Below are positions 54,050 to 64,000 of a stretch of 64,000 nt of DNA, piece after piece (position 1 is the stretch's first letter; every line of letters begins with the position of its first letter). The position numbers were made by a program, and so were the translations under genes. The notes beneath the pieces are model-generated. The model was not told the DNA's origin. It saw only the letters and a list, made by a program, of their open reading frames with translations, and ran no database searches. The stretch is from DATJGR01 sp963780795 (GTDB taxonomy: Bacteria > Pseudomonadota > Gammaproteobacteria > Pseudomonadales > Azotimanducaceae): contig CAWADH010000001.1 of assembly GCA_963780795.1 (NCBI GenBank), positions 248,001 through 312,000 of the forward strand, given 5' to 3'.

Positions 54050-54712
54050 TCAGTCGACGGTGCCGCGCAGCAGCGGCACGAAGCGGACGTACTCGAGGCT
54101 TTCCTCGTGGATGCCCTCTTCCGTCTTGTCGATGACTTTGAGCTCCTGGGTGCGATCGTCGCCGACCGGGATCACCAACCGGCCACCAACCGCGAGCTGT
54201 TCGAGCAGCGCCGCCGGCACAGTGCGCGCAGCCGCAGTGACGATGATGCCGTCGAACGGTCCCTGATCGGGCCAGCCGAGGTTGCCGTCGTCGTATTTCA
54301 CCCGGACGTTGCGCAGCTTCATCGCGCGAAACCGTTCGCGCGCGCGTTCGATCAGCGGCTGAATCCGCTCTACCGTGAACACACGTTTCACCAATGCCGC
54401 CAGCACCGCGGTCTGATAACCCGATCCGGTGCCGATCTCGAGCACGCGCTCGCGCGGCTTGTCGAGCAGCGTTTTCGTCATCAGCGCGACGATGAACGGT
54501 TGCGAGATCGTCTGGCCGTGTCCGATCGGCAAGGCGGTGTCTTCGTATGCCCGCGTCGCCAGCGCCTCGTCGATGAAGATGTGTCGCGGCACCTCGCCGA
54601 TGACCGACAGCACGCGCTCGTCGGCGATCCCGTGTTCGCGCAGTCGCTGCACCAGCCGGTCGCGTGTGCGCTGCGACGTCATGCCGATTCCGCGCAGATC
54701 GAACTGGCTCAC
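54050..54712 (-). CDS. pcm: Protein-L-isoaspartate O-methyltransferase
   Basis: A 220-residue repair methyltransferase acting on isoaspartyl residues, using S-adenosylmethionine. Motifs: DTALPIGHGQTISQP (substrate region), VLEIGTGSGYQTAVLAALV (SAM-binding motif I) and FDGIIVTAAARTVP. GTG 54712 overlaps the truD stop (GTGA) and yields the DLRGIGMTSQR extension seen in related proteins; ATG 54682 is the alternative, giving 210 residues. Co-transcribed with truD and upstream of rpoS, as usual. Confidence 0.93.
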   Translation of the reverse strand: MSQFDLRGIGMTSQRTRDRLVQRLREHGIADERVLSVIGEVPRHIFIDEALATRAYEDTALPIGHGQTISQPFIVALMTKTLLDKPRERVLEIGTGSGYQTAVLAALVKRVFTVERIQPLIERARERFRAMKLRNVRVKYDDGNLGWPDQGPFDGIIVTAAARTVPAALLEQLAVGGRLVIPVGDDRTQELKVIDKTEEGIHEESLEYVRFVPLLRGTVD

Positions 54713-55671
54713 GCGGCCATCTCCGCCGCCGAGTTGCGAAACGTACCGAGCTCGCGCAGCAACGCGGTGGCGTAATGCCCCGGCGGCAGTTCGAAATGCA
54801 GTTCGAGCGTCGCACCTTCGATGGTGGCCTCGAGCTGCAGCGGGCGCAGAACGAGCCCGCGCCGTTCCTGCGACAACCCGAGATGTTCGAGCGGATCGAG
54901 CCATTCGCGATACTCGAGGAGCACCGCCGTTTCGACGTCGAGCGCAGCGCCGCGCGCCTGCGGTCGTCCCCTGCCCCATAGCGGGCCCGTTGGCAATGCA
55001 GCGAGCGCGACATCGCCATCTATCAGGCAGTTCCAGTTGCCACACTCGACCCGCCGCGCCAGCACCGCGTTGAACAGCAATGCTCGGGCCGTAGACAGAT
55101 GCAGTCCTTTCTGGAATGCCGCTATCGGCGCACGCGGACGGTGGCAGACCCACGTCTTGGCGCGCGCGACGTTCGCGCCATTGATACCGAAGCGTTGCTC
55201 GCCGAAATAATTCGGCGCCCCGGCGCCGCGGAGCGCTTCGATCCGCTCCTGTAATTCGTCCACCGATCCCCGCAGACCACGCACGCGAATGCGGAACGCG
55301 TTGCGCGCGAGTTCGCCGCGACGCAGCTTGCGTCGATGGCGCGTCGATTCGATCACCCGCCAGGCCGGCGACGTTGCAGGTAACGCATCCGACGGCGTCA
55401 GCACGCTGAACCACTGGCGTGTCACCGCGTGACGGTCCTTCATTCCGGCAAACGACACATCGCCCGGCGACACGCCGTAAACGCGCGCGAGTTCGGTTGC
55501 AACGTCGTGGGTATTCAAGCCGCGCTTCTCGATCCGCAGCAGCAGATGCTCGCCGTCGTGAGTGGGCTCGTATGCGGCGCGCTCGTCGACGACGAAATCG
55601 TCCGGACAGGTGCGGATCACACCTTCGAGCCGGAGCGGTGTGTAGGCGAGCGGCGGTACGGTGGGATCCAC
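54709..55671 (-). CDS. truD: tRNA pseudouridine synthase TruD
   Basis: A 320-residue enzyme making pseudouridine at position 13 of tRNA(Glu). The catalytic aspartate motif is in SFAGMKDRHAVTRQWFSV; further TruD-specific segments are APNYFGEQRFGINGANVARA and KGLHLSTARALLFNAVLARR. The C-terminal part carries the TRUD insertion domain. It lies 2 bp after ftsB and overlaps pcm, so the three are one operon. IspD, IspF and SurE, usual neighbours in Pseudomonas, are missing. Confidence 0.95.
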   Translation of the reverse strand: MDPTVPPLAYTPLRLEGVIRTCPDDFVVDERAAYEPTHDGEHLLLRIEKRGLNTHDVATELARVYGVSPGDVSFAGMKDRHAVTRQWFSVLTPSDALPATSPAWRVIESTRHRRKLRRGELARNAFRIRVRGLRGSVDELQERIEALRGAGAPNYFGEQRFGINGANVARAKTWVCHRPRAPIAAFQKGLHLSTARALLFNAVLARRVECGNWNCLIDGDVALAALPTGPLWGRGRPQARGAALDVETAVLLEYREWLDPLEHLGLSQERRGLVLRPLQLEATIEGATLELHFELPPGHYATALLRELGTFRNSAAEMAA

Positions 55672-55673
55672 GA

Positions 55674-55934
55674 TCAGGGATCGACGACCAGATAGAACGT
55701 TTCGCCGTTCTTGATCATGCCGAGTTCGCTGCGTGCGCGCGCTTCGACGCCGGCCGGACCGCTCTTCAGCGCGGCCACTTCAACGGCGAGACGGCGGTTG
55801 CGCGCCTCGAGTTCCTGGGTGCGGCGTGCCTGATCGGCCACCCGCGCTTCGAGGTCGGCGCGCGCGAGAATACCGACGTCGCTGAACCACAGGCGCACCT
55901 GCATGCCGATCAGCACGACGGCACCGATGACCAT
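55674..55934 (-). CDS. ftsB: Cell division protein FtsB
   Basis: An 86-residue bitopic divisome protein. One transmembrane helix (about 1-20, VIGAVVLIGMQVRLWF) is followed by a periplasmic leucine-zipper-like coiled coil (ARADLEARVADQARRTQELE, NRRLAVEVAALKSG) and a C-terminal GMIKNGETFYLVVD. FtsB binds FtsL and FtsQ. ATG 55934 is used; TTG 55937 is adjacent. It lies 17 bp downstream of eno, the conserved order. Confidence 0.92.
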   Translation of the reverse strand: MVIGAVVLIGMQVRLWFSDVGILARADLEARVADQARRTQELEARNRRLAVEVAALKSGPAGVEARARSELGMIKNGETFYLVVDP

Positions 55935-55954
55935 CAATACACGAACGGTAGTGG

Positions 55955-57238
55955 TCAGCTTCGCAGCTCCGCACGGCCGCGGTACACGGCCCGGTTTCCG
56001 AGTTGCTCCTCGATGCGCAGTAACCGGTTGTACTTCGCGACGCGGTCGGAACGCGACAGCGATCCCGTCTTGATCTGACCGGCGCCGGTCGCCACCGCGA
56101 GATCGGCGATGGTGGTGTCTTCGGTTTCTCCGGAACGGTGCGAAATCACCGTCGCATAACCGGCCTTCTTCGCCATGCGGATTGCCGCCAGTGTCTCGGT
56201 GAGGCTGCCGATCTGGTTGAACTTGATGAGGATGGCGTTCGCGACGTGCGCCTTGATGCCGTCGTTAAGGATCGCGGTGTTGGTGACGAACAGGTCGTCG
56301 CCGACGAGCTGCACGCGTTGTCCCACCGCATCGGTCAGCATCTTCCAGCCGGTCCAGTCTGCCTCGTCCATGCCGTCTTCGATCGACAGGATCGGGTAGC
56401 GTTCGGTCAGCGAAGTGAGATACGACGTGAACTGCTGGCGCGCGAACCGGCCTTCGTTCGTGAGCACATATTCGGTGCCGTCGTAGAACTCCGATGCGGC
56501 GCAATCGAGCGCGAACGTGACGTCTTCACCCGGCCGATATCCGGCACCCACCACCGCTTCGGTGATCACGTCGAGTGCGGCCGCATTGGACGGCAGGTCC
56601 GGCGCGAAACCGCCTTCGTCGCCGACCGCAGTGTTCAGTCCGCGTCCGCGCAGCACCGCTTTCAGGGAATGGAACACTTCGACGCCGCAGCGCAGCGCAT
56701 CGCTGAACCGCGTCATCGACACGGGCTGGATCATGAACTCCTGGATGTCGACGTTGTTATCGGCGTGCTCGCCGCCGTTGATGATGTTCATCATCGGCAC
56801 CGGCATGCGCATTTCGACGCCGCCGAACAGCGAGTTGATGTGCTCGTACAACGGCACCCGGCGCGCGACGGCGGCCGCCTTGGCCGCCGCGAGCGACACC
56901 GCGAGAATCGAGTTGGCGCCGAGCCGCGTCTTGTTCGCGGTTCCGTCGAGATCGATCATTGCCTGATCGATCCGCTCCTGATCGCCGGCGTCGATGCCGA
57001 CCAGCGACGGCGTGATCTCTTCGGTAATCGCTCGTACGGCCCGCAGCACACCTTTGCCGAGATAGCGCGCGCGATCGTTGTCGCGCAGCTCGAGCGCTTC
57101 GCGCGTTCCGGTGGATGCGCCGGACGGCGCACAGGCTGTGCCGATGGAGCCGTCGTCGAGGTGCACGTCGGCCTCGACGGTCGGGTTGCCGCGGGAATCC
57201 AGAATCTCGCGGGCAACGATGCGTTTGATCTTGCTCAT
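55955..57238 (-). CDS. eno: Enolase
   Basis: A 427-residue glycolytic enzyme interconverting 2-phosphoglycerate and phosphoenolpyruvate. Signature LIKFNQIGSLTETLAA and the SHRSGETEDTTIADLAV block are intact; magnesium ligands lie in the ISIEDGMDEADWTG segment (SIEDGM). ATG 57238 matches family N-termini (MSKIKRIVAREILDSRGNPT). In Pseudomonas kdsA lies between pyrG and eno; here the 96-bp gap contains no gene. Confidence 0.97.
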   Translation of the reverse strand: MSKIKRIVAREILDSRGNPTVEADVHLDDGSIGTACAPSGASTGTREALELRDNDRARYLGKGVLRAVRAITEEITPSLVGIDAGDQERIDQAMIDLDGTANKTRLGANSILAVSLAAAKAAAVARRVPLYEHINSLFGGVEMRMPVPMMNIINGGEHADNNVDIQEFMIQPVSMTRFSDALRCGVEVFHSLKAVLRGRGLNTAVGDEGGFAPDLPSNAAALDVITEAVVGAGYRPGEDVTFALDCAASEFYDGTEYVLTNEGRFARQQFTSYLTSLTERYPILSIEDGMDEADWTGWKMLTDAVGQRVQLVGDDLFVTNTAILNDGIKAHVANAILIKFNQIGSLTETLAAIRMAKKAGYATVISHRSGETEDTTIADLAVATGAGQIKTGSLSRSDRVAKYNRLLRIEEQLGNRAVYRGRAELRS

Positions 57239-57334
57239 AACGGTTTTACGGCGCCTCGTCCTCAAAATCGGTTGCTTTTGCGTCGCCGGGATTCGCGGTC
57301 CGGCTTCCAACTGCTGCATGACAACATCCGTTGG

Positions 57335-58999
<1,665 letters not shown>

Positions 59000-59104
59000 G
59001 AATGCGCCATCTTGATGTGAGCGCGCGCGACGTGAGTCATGGATGAGGCGCGCAAGATGGGAAGTCAGGGTAGCAAAAGGGTTCGGGCAGCACAAACAAA
59101 AGGC

Positions 59105-60406
59105 TTACGGCGACGGCACATCGAACGGCCGCACGCTCACCATCCAGACGCCGTCCCCCACCTGCGCAAACGCCGCGTCGACCGCAATGCCTGGCACCGC
59201 CGCGAGCGCATCGTCGATGTAGAGCAGCGGGTACGCATCGCGCAGCCACGGCGCAATGCCCGCGTCGTGCAACAGTTGCTTGACGCTGCGCGACCCGTCG
59301 CGACGCGCCGGACGCAGCCGTTCGCCTCCGCATCGCGCGCGCACCTGCACGCGCACGATGTCCGAACGCAGACCGACGCCGCTCCCGCGCTTCGCCACGA
59401 GGGCACCGGCCGGCGTCGAGAGTTCGGTGCCGAGAATCCAGTCGGTGGGATCGAGACGCGTCGCCGAATCGGTCACAAGATGCAGGTTCGATCCGAATCG
59501 CCGCACGGTATGCATCGCAGAAACCCGAACCTGCGGCGCTCGATCGACTGCGCCGCCCGCCTGACGGACGATTTCGGTGAGCACCCGTTCGCGCGCGCCG
59601 GCGACGCCGTTCGATTCCAGCCAACGCCGCAACAGCGGCCTCGCTTGCGGCTCCTCCGCAACGCTCACCGGAACCCGCCCGCCCACCACTCCGAGTTCGT
59701 CGAGGCGCCGATCGAGCGCGGATCGCAGCAGCACCGCTTCGTCGGCGAATCGGCGCGCCGCGTGCTGCAACCTCGACGCGGCATCCGGCCACTTCGACTG
59801 GAGCACCGGCAGCACTTCGTGACGGATGAAATTGCGGTCGAAGCGCGCGTCCACGTTGCTGTCGTCGTCGATCCACTTCAGGCCTCGTGCGTTCGCCCAC
59901 GATGCGATGTCGATGCGCGCAACCTCGAGCAGCGGACGCCGCAGACGACCCGCGCCGAGACCCCGCGACTCCGGCATTCCGGCGAGCGCCGCCACGCCGC
60001 CGCCGCGCATCAGTTTCCACAACAGCGTCTCGGCCTGATCGTCGCGATGGTGCGCGAGCCAGAGCACGTCGCCGCGCACCAGGAATTCCCGGAACACGTC
60101 GTAGCGCGCCTTGCGGGCGGCGGCCTCCGTGCCGCCGACCGAGCCTACGGATACGCGACGGTACTCGAAATCGACACCGAGCCGGCCGCTAACTGCCTCG
60201 CAATGGCGCTGCCACTCGTCGCAGCGGACGTTGAGACCGTGATTGACGTGCAGCGCAAGCACGCGCGAGCGTTCGTCGATCGCCGCGACGGCCGCGTGGA
60301 GCAGCACCGTCGAATCCATTCCTCCACTGAAGGCCACGACGATGCGGCCGAGTGCGTCCGTTAGCGCTGCGCGAACGGCTGCGTCGACCGACGTCGATCC
60401 GGTCAC
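59105..60406 (-). CDS. tilS: tRNA(Ile)-lysidine synthase
   Basis: A 433-residue PP-loop ATPase that converts cytidine 34 of tRNA-Ile(CAU) to lysidine, needed to read AUA. The PP-loop SGGMDST is at residues 27-33. The TilS C-terminal substrate-binding domain is in the last 90 residues (PARRDGSRSVKQLLHDAGIA). The start codon overlaps the dnaE stop (ATGA), so translation is coupled. accA, which separates dnaE and tilS in Pseudomonas, is absent. Confidence 0.94.
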   Translation of the reverse strand: MTGSTSVDAAVRAALTDALGRIVVAFSGGMDSTVLLHAAVAAIDERSRVLALHVNHGLNVRCDEWQRHCEAVSGRLGVDFEYRRVSVGSVGGTEAAARKARYDVFREFLVRGDVLWLAHHRDDQAETLLWKLMRGGGVAALAGMPESRGLGAGRLRRPLLEVARIDIASWANARGLKWIDDDSNVDARFDRNFIRHEVLPVLQSKWPDAASRLQHAARRFADEAVLLRSALDRRLDELGVVGGRVPVSVAEEPQARPLLRRWLESNGVAGARERVLTEIVRQAGGAVDRAPQVRVSAMHTVRRFGSNLHLVTDSATRLDPTDWILGTELSTPAGALVAKRGSGVGLRSDIVRVQVRARCGGERLRPARRDGSRSVKQLLHDAGIAPWLRDAYPLLYIDDALAAVPGIAVDAAFAQVGDGVWMVSVRPFDVPSP

Positions 60407-63400
60407 GCCGCGGAGCGGCGATAGTGCAGGCCGACCTGTCCTGCGCCGAACTCGTTACGCAGCGATTGCAACAACTCGTCGCACGGACTGACACGCCAGT
60501 CGGCACCGAGCACGAGGCGGCCTTCGGCGAGATTCGAGCGGTAGCTGATGGCAACCGGACAGCCGTCGTGGCGATGCGGTTCCAGCAGCGTCTTCAGGCG
60601 CCGCGCGAGATCGCTCGACATGCCGGCGCCTGAGACTTCGATCTGCAGACAGTCGGCAAAGCGGCGCCGCGCATCGTTCATCGTATGGATCTGCGCCACC
60701 CGCATCTTCAACGCGCCGCTGTAATCGTCGGGCTGTACTTCACCTTCCACCACGAGCACGGCGTCTTTGAAGATCTTGGCTTTGTGCTGTTCGTAAACGT
60801 CGGCGAACACCGACAGTTCGATCCTGCCGCTGCGATCGTCGAGCACGGTGAACGCCAGCGTTTCGCCGCGCCGGCTGCGCATGGTGCGCGACGATACCAC
60901 GAGCCCCGCTACCACCTGATTGCCGCGTTCCACCTTCAGATCGGCGACTCGATTCGGACAGAACTCGCGGATCTCTTCGAGATAGTCGTCGAGCGGATGA
61001 CCCGTGAGATACAGGCCAAGCGCCTCCTTCTCCGCATCGAGGCGTTCGCGACGCGTCAATGGCCGCGCGGTTGCGGCAGCGGGAACGATGATCGGCTCTG
61101 CTTCGTGTGCGGCGGAAGGTTCGCCGAATGGCCCGCCAAACAGATCGCCGATGCCGCTCTCCGCGTTGCGGGCCACCTGCTCCGCACCCTGCATCGCGCT
61201 GTCGATTTCCGCGATCAACCGGCCGCGCACCGCGTCGATCTCTTCGCCGCGCCGCGCAAACCCGTCCATCGCACCGGCGCGGATCAACGCTTCCACCGCG
61301 CGTCTGTTCGCCTTCTTCGAATCGATGCGGCGGCAGAAGTCGTACAGATCGGTGAACGCGCCCTGCTGCTCGCGGCTCTCACAGATCGCGATCACCGTGC
61401 CCTCTCCGATGCCGCGGATCGCCCCGAGTCCGTACAGAATCCGCCCGTCGCGCACCGAGAACCGGTAGCGACTCAAGTTGATGTCCGGCGGATCGAGCGT
61501 CAGATCGGAACGCCGTACTTCGTCGACCAGCATCACAATCTTGTCGGTGTGCTGCATGTCGGCAGACAGCACCGCCGCCATGAACTGCTCGGGATGATGC
61601 GATTTCAGCCACGCGGTTCTGTAGCTGACGAGCGCGTACGCCGCCGAGTGCGACTTGTTGAAGCCGTACCCGGCGAATTTCTCCATCAGGTCGAACAGCT
61701 GATCCGCCTTCAGTTCGGACACGCCGTTCTTCAGCGCGCCCGCTTTGAAGATGTCGCGCTGCCGCGCCATCTCTTCAGGCTTCTTCTTGCCCATCGCGCG
61801 ACGCAGCAGATCCGCGGAGCCGAGGCTGTAGCCGCCGATCACCTGCGCGATCTGCATCACCTGTTCCTGATACACCATGATGCCGTACGTCGGCGACAGA
61901 ATCGGCACCACGCGCGGATCGGGATACTCGAATCGTTCCTGGCCGTGCTTGCGCTTGATGAAATCCGGAATCAGCTCCATCGGACCCGGGTCTGAACAAC
62001 GCGCCGAGCGCGATGATGTCCTCGAACCGGTCCGGCTTCGCCTGTTTCAGCAGATCGCGCATGCCGCGCGATTCGAACTGGAACACGGCGGTCGTTTCGG
62101 CGCGCTTCAGCAGATCGAACACGCGGCCGTCGTCGAGCGGGAGCTGCGTGATGTCGAGTTCAGGCGCACCGTCGGCGCGCACTTCGTTGATGGCGGCGAC
62201 GGTCCAGTCGATGATCGTCAGCGTTTTCAGGCCGAGGAAGTCGAACTTCACGAGCCCCGCGCGTTCGACGTCGTCCTTGTCGAACTGCGAGACGACACCG
62301 GCGCTCGCATCGTCGAGGTACAGCGGCACGAAGTCGGTCAGACGCGATGGCGCGATGACCACGCCGCCAGCGTGCTTGCCGACGTTGCGCACGATGCCTT
62401 CGAGTTTGTAGGCCATGTCCATGATCTCGCCGACCTCGTCGTTGTCGGCGATGAAGTCGCGCAGTTCCGGCGCCTCGGCGACGGCGCGCTCGAGCGTCAT
62501 GCCCACTTCGAACGGAATCAGCTTCGACAGCTTGTCGGCGAGACCATACGGTTTGCCCTGCACGCGGGCGACGTCGCGCACGACCGCTTTGGCGGCCATG
62601 GTTCCGAACGTCGCGATCTGGCTCACCGATTCGTGTCCGTAGCGTTCGGCCACGTGCGCGATCACTGCGTCGCGGCCCATCATGCAGAAATCGATGTCGA
62701 AGTCCGGCATCGACACACGTTCGGGGTTCAACAGACGTTCGAACAGCAGGTCGTATGCGAGCGGATCGAGGTCCGTAATGCCGAGCGCGTAGGCGACGAG
62801 CGATCCGGTGCCGGAGCCGCGCCCGGGCCCGACCGGAATGTTCTGCGACTTCGCCCAGTTGACGAACTCCATCACGATGAGGAAATAGCCGGAAAAACCC
62901 ATCTGATTGATGATGCCGACTTCGACCTCGAGCCGCTGTTCATAGACGCGCCGCTGCTCCAACGACAGTTCGCGGCCGCGTTCGATCATCAATGCCAGAC
63001 GCTTATCGAGACCTTCGCGCGCCATCTGCCGCAGATAGTCGTCGAGCGCAATGCCTTCGGGAACCGGGTACTTCGGCAGAAAATACGTGCCGAGCTGGAT
63101 CTTCACGCTGCAGCGTTTCGCGATCTCGACGGCGTTCGCCAGCGCTTCCGGTACGTCCGCGAACAGAGCGGCCATCTCCTCGGGACTCTTGAAATACTGC
63201 TCTTCGCTGTAGCGACGGACGCGCCGCGGATCATTCAGCGTGCGGCCTTCCTGAATACATACGCGCGTTTCGTGCGCTTCGAAATCGTCGCGTTCGATGA
63301 AACAGACGTCATTGGTGGCGACCACCGCGAGATCGAGTTCGGTCGCGAGCGCGATCGCACCGCTGAAGTACACGTCTTCGCCCTCGCGACGCGTGCGTTC

Positions 63401-63910
63401 GAGTTCCAGGTAGTAGCGATCGCCGAAAATCCGGCTCCAGCGCTGCGCATGCGTTTGCGCAGCAGCGGCGTCGCGCCGCAACAATGCCTGACCGACGTCG
63501 CCCCGAGTACCTCCGGACAGCAGGATCACGCCTTCGCTGTGCGCTTCGAGCCATGCGCGTTCGACGCAGCCGCGATGCATTGCGTCGAGATACGCTTTTG
63601 ACACCAGCGTGATGACGTTGCGATAACCCGTCTCGTTCATCGCCAGCACGATGCAGCGGTATCGTCCGGCCGGATCAGCATCGGATGCCGTGTCGTGATA
63701 CGTCAGATCGGCGCCGACGATCGGCTTCACGCCGGCGTTCAGACACGCATCGTAGAACTTGATGAGGCCGAACAGGTTCGACCGGTCGGTGATGGCGACT
63801 GCCGGCATGCCGAGCGCGACGGCACGATCCACCAGGTCCTGCACCTTTACCAGACCGTCGGCGATCGAATACTCGGTGTGGACTTTGAGATGGACGAATC
63901 CGCTGTCCAT
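60403..63910 (-). CDS. dnaE: DNA polymerase III alpha subunit, with an apparent frameshift
   Basis: The replicative DNA polymerase catalytic subunit, about 1168 residues over two frames. Frame 1 runs from ATG 63910 and includes the PHP domain (FVHLKVHTEYSIADG) and the catalytic palm (PDFDIDFCMMGRD). Frame 2 begins after about 61985 and contains MELIPDFIKRKHG, the remaining fingers, the tandem helix-hairpin-helix, and the OB-fold beta-binding end. The junction reads FRPG then S, D, G where family members read FRPGPMELIP. One extra base in the GGG run (positions 61985-61987 on the + strand) explains it: GGGTCCG in place of GGTCCG. The gene is essential, so a base-call or assembly error is likeliest. 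Confidence 0.93.
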
Positions 63911-63914
63911 CGCG

Positions 63915-64000
63915 TCAGATATCGCTTTCGAACATCACCACGGCGTTCGCTTCGAACGTCGATACGCGAATGGGCGCAAAGCTCGTGCGGTGCAGCGGAC
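63915..64000 (-). CDS. rnhB: Partial CDS, probable C-terminus of ribonuclease HII
   Basis: The last 28 residues of a gene entering from beyond the window end. It reads PLHRTSFAPIR then VSTFEANAVVMFESDI and stops at 63915, 4 bp before dnaE. LHRxSFxPVR is characteristic of the RnhB C-terminus, and rnhB commonly precedes dnaE in gammaproteobacteria. Too little sequence is visible for certainty, and the tail after that motif is longer than in most RnhB. Confidence 0.5.
   Translation of the reverse strand, partial: PLHRTSFAPIRVSTFEANAVVMFESDI

Noticed and set aside
53994..55019. Arginine/alanine-rich minus-strand frame across pcm/truD
   Set aside because: Shadow frame; the true genes in the other frames show conserved motifs and coupling.
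61877..63601. Long antisense frame opposite dnaE (574 codons)
   Set aside because: Antisense shadow of a GC-rich essential gene; histidine/arginine/valine-rich with no motif. Similar long antisense frames lie opposite alaS, eno, pyrG and recA.

Overview
The window reads as the chromosome of a GC-rich gammaproteobacterium. The best evidence is the right-hand third (43.4-64 kb). There dnaE-tilS-pyrG-eno-ftsB-truD-pcm-rpoS, fdxA-mutS, recA-recX, alaS, lysC, csrA and tRNA-Ser follow the order known from Pseudomonas and Xanthomonas. RpoS, CsrA, a LexA-type SOS box and a PEP-CTERM protein fit this. A lineage near the Xanthomonadales/Nevskiales/Steroidobacterales is my inference, because no rRNA or marker comparison was possible.

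Layout. (1) 0-2.3 kb: a periplasmic di-haem peroxidase (MauG/CcpA type) followed by a membrane cytochrome b561. (2) 2.3-14.3 kb: a gene-poor accessory region that starts at tRNA-Arg(CCT). It holds a ParDE-type toxin-antitoxin pair, two decayed tyrosine-integrase fragments, a PEP-CTERM protein, two families of small orphan genes each present twice, a 620-nt tract with only two C residues, an exonuclease III, a sulfotransferase-like gene and several very small membrane or secreted proteins. (3) 14.4-21.2 kb: ordinary metabolic genes, including a CBS/CorC membrane protein, a GST-like protein, a hot-dog enzyme, a threonine dehydratase-like enzyme, and a glyoxalase-toroid fusion divergent from a WYL regulator. 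(4) 21.2-28.6 kb: tyrosine/homogentisate catabolism (hppD-hmgA, maiA). It is split by a divergent acvB/mprF pair for lysyl-phosphatidylglycerol turnover, which carries a perfect 15-bp inverted repeat between its genes. (5) 28.6-36.4 kb: tRNA-Arg(ACG), an esterase, an RND pump remnant, then a probable organosulfur module made of SorAB-like sulfite dehydrogenase, a TauD/TfdA dioxygenase and an SdsA-like alkylsulfatase. (6) 36.4-43.4 kb: a proton P-type ATPase, a D-Ala-D-Ala carboxypeptidase, a DUF302 protein and secreted hypotheticals, with three near-empty spacers. (7) 43.4-64 kb: the conserved informational block.

How the genes connect. HppD, HmgA and MaiA are three consecutive steps of tyrosine breakdown; fumarylacetoacetase is not in the window. 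MprF makes and flips lysyl-phosphatidylglycerol, and AcvB proteins are known to hydrolyse it. The alkylsulfatase, dioxygenase and sulfite dehydrogenase could together release and oxidise sulfur from organic sulfur esters or sulfonates; this is inferred from clustering.

Points to treat with care: dnaE is interrupted by one extra base next to a GGG run, most likely a base-call error in an essential gene. The C-free tract may be an assembly artefact. The conserved block lacks accA, kdsA, ispD, ispF, surE and nlpD at the places where Pseudomonas carries them.
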